In this document: piece after piece, positions 7,949 to 8,042 of the stretch
Numbering within the stretch: position 1 is the stretch's first letter
How the letters are laid out: every line of letters starts with the position of its first letter
Notes under the pieces: generated by a model
What the model was told of the DNA's origin: nothing
Seen by the model: only the letters and a program-made list of their open reading frames with translations
The model's database searches: none
Assembly: GCA_002499945.1 (NCBI GenBank)
Contig: DKYP01000012.1
Coordinates: forward strand, 1 to 8,042
From: Lachnoclostridium sp. UBA7097
GTDB lineage: Bacteria > Bacillota > Clostridia > Lachnospirales > Lachnospiraceae
Length of the DNA stretch: 8,042 nucleotides
Direction of reading: 5' to 3'
Made by a program: the position numbers and the translations under genes

Positions 7949-7960
7949 TTCCGTCGAAAA
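7949..7960 (+). promoter_or_regulatory. Spo0A-box-like site upstream of the next gene
   Basis: TTCCGTCGAAAA contains CGTCGAA at 7952-7958, matching six of seven positions of the Spo0A-binding box TGTCGAA, with the usual flanking T and A residues. It lies about 20 bases before the candidate -35 element at 7978, a sensible place for control of spo0A by its own product. The match is seen directly; binding is inferred. Confidence 0.45.
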
Positions 7961-7977
7961 GTAACATTTTTTTAGTG

Positions 7978-8006
7978 TTGCGGCAATATATTTATATATA
8001 TATGAT
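7978..8006 (+). promoter_or_regulatory. Sigma-A-type promoter for the gene starting at the window end
   Basis: TTGCGG at 7978-7983 and TATGAT at 8001-8006 are separated by exactly 17 bases. The -10 matches five of six consensus positions and the -35 keeps TTG. Transcription would start near 8013, with a leader of about 25 bases to the ATG at 8038. The spacer is nearly pure A/T. No sigma-H-type promoter of comparable quality was found in this region. Confidence 0.5.
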
Positions 8007-8037
8007 TTTATTATAACCCCATATAAAGAGAAAGGAT

Positions 8038-8042
8038 ATGCC
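8038..8042 (+). CDS. Start of the next gene, probably spo0A (cut by window end)
   Basis: Only ATG plus two bases are visible, so the protein itself cannot be recognised. The reasons to expect spo0A, the response regulator that controls sporulation entry, are the conserved spoIVB-spo0A order in Bacilli and Clostridia, the Spo0A-box-like sequences upstream and the promoter at 7978-8006. A purine-rich stretch AAAGAGAAAGGA at 8025-8036 precedes the ATG. Its AGG is only 2 bases away, which is close, so either the AAAGAG part is used (7 bases away) or the real start is a little downstream outside the window. Confidence 0.35.

Overview
The window looks like a low-GC, spore-forming Firmicute of the class Clostridia, most likely Lachnospiraceae-like. 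The evidence is the conserved sporulation-locus order recN then spoIVB (with spo0A normally next), AT-rich DNA, purine-rich Shine-Dalgarno sites, heavy use of AGG/AGA for Arg and ACA for Thr, and a giant secreted protein of bacterial Ig-like (Big_2) modules. All genes are on the plus strand and share a similar codon style, so nothing looks freshly acquired.

Layout. Positions 20-4708 hold a secreted protein of about 1562 residues with a signal peptide. It has a poorly recognisable N-terminal third, then eleven tandem Ig-like modules preceded by one degenerate module. It has no sortase, SLH or choline-binding anchor. After only 14 bases comes recN (4723-6408, TTG start), the SMC-like DNA-repair ATPase, with all its ATPase motifs intact. 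A long hairpin followed by T residues (about 6442-6488) ends that transcription unit. Next is spoIVB (6537-7832), the S55-family serine peptidase of the forespore, with membrane anchor, PDZ domain and catalytic triad. The last 210 bases (7833-8042) are a regulatory region with Spo0A-box-like sequences and a good sigma-A-type promoter, ending at an ATG that is probably at or near the start of spo0A.

How it fits together. SpoIVB is the forespore signal that triggers pro-sigma-K processing in the mother cell. Spo0A, presumed to follow, is the master regulator of sporulation entry. RecN is a repair gene traditionally carried beside them. The unusual member is the Big_2 protein, whose 14-base gap to recN suggests co-transcription with a DNA-repair gene. 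Its modules 7-9 are strikingly basic compared with the rest, which could provide non-covalent wall binding. I see no mobile element, CRISPR array, RNA gene or clearly new defence-type system here.
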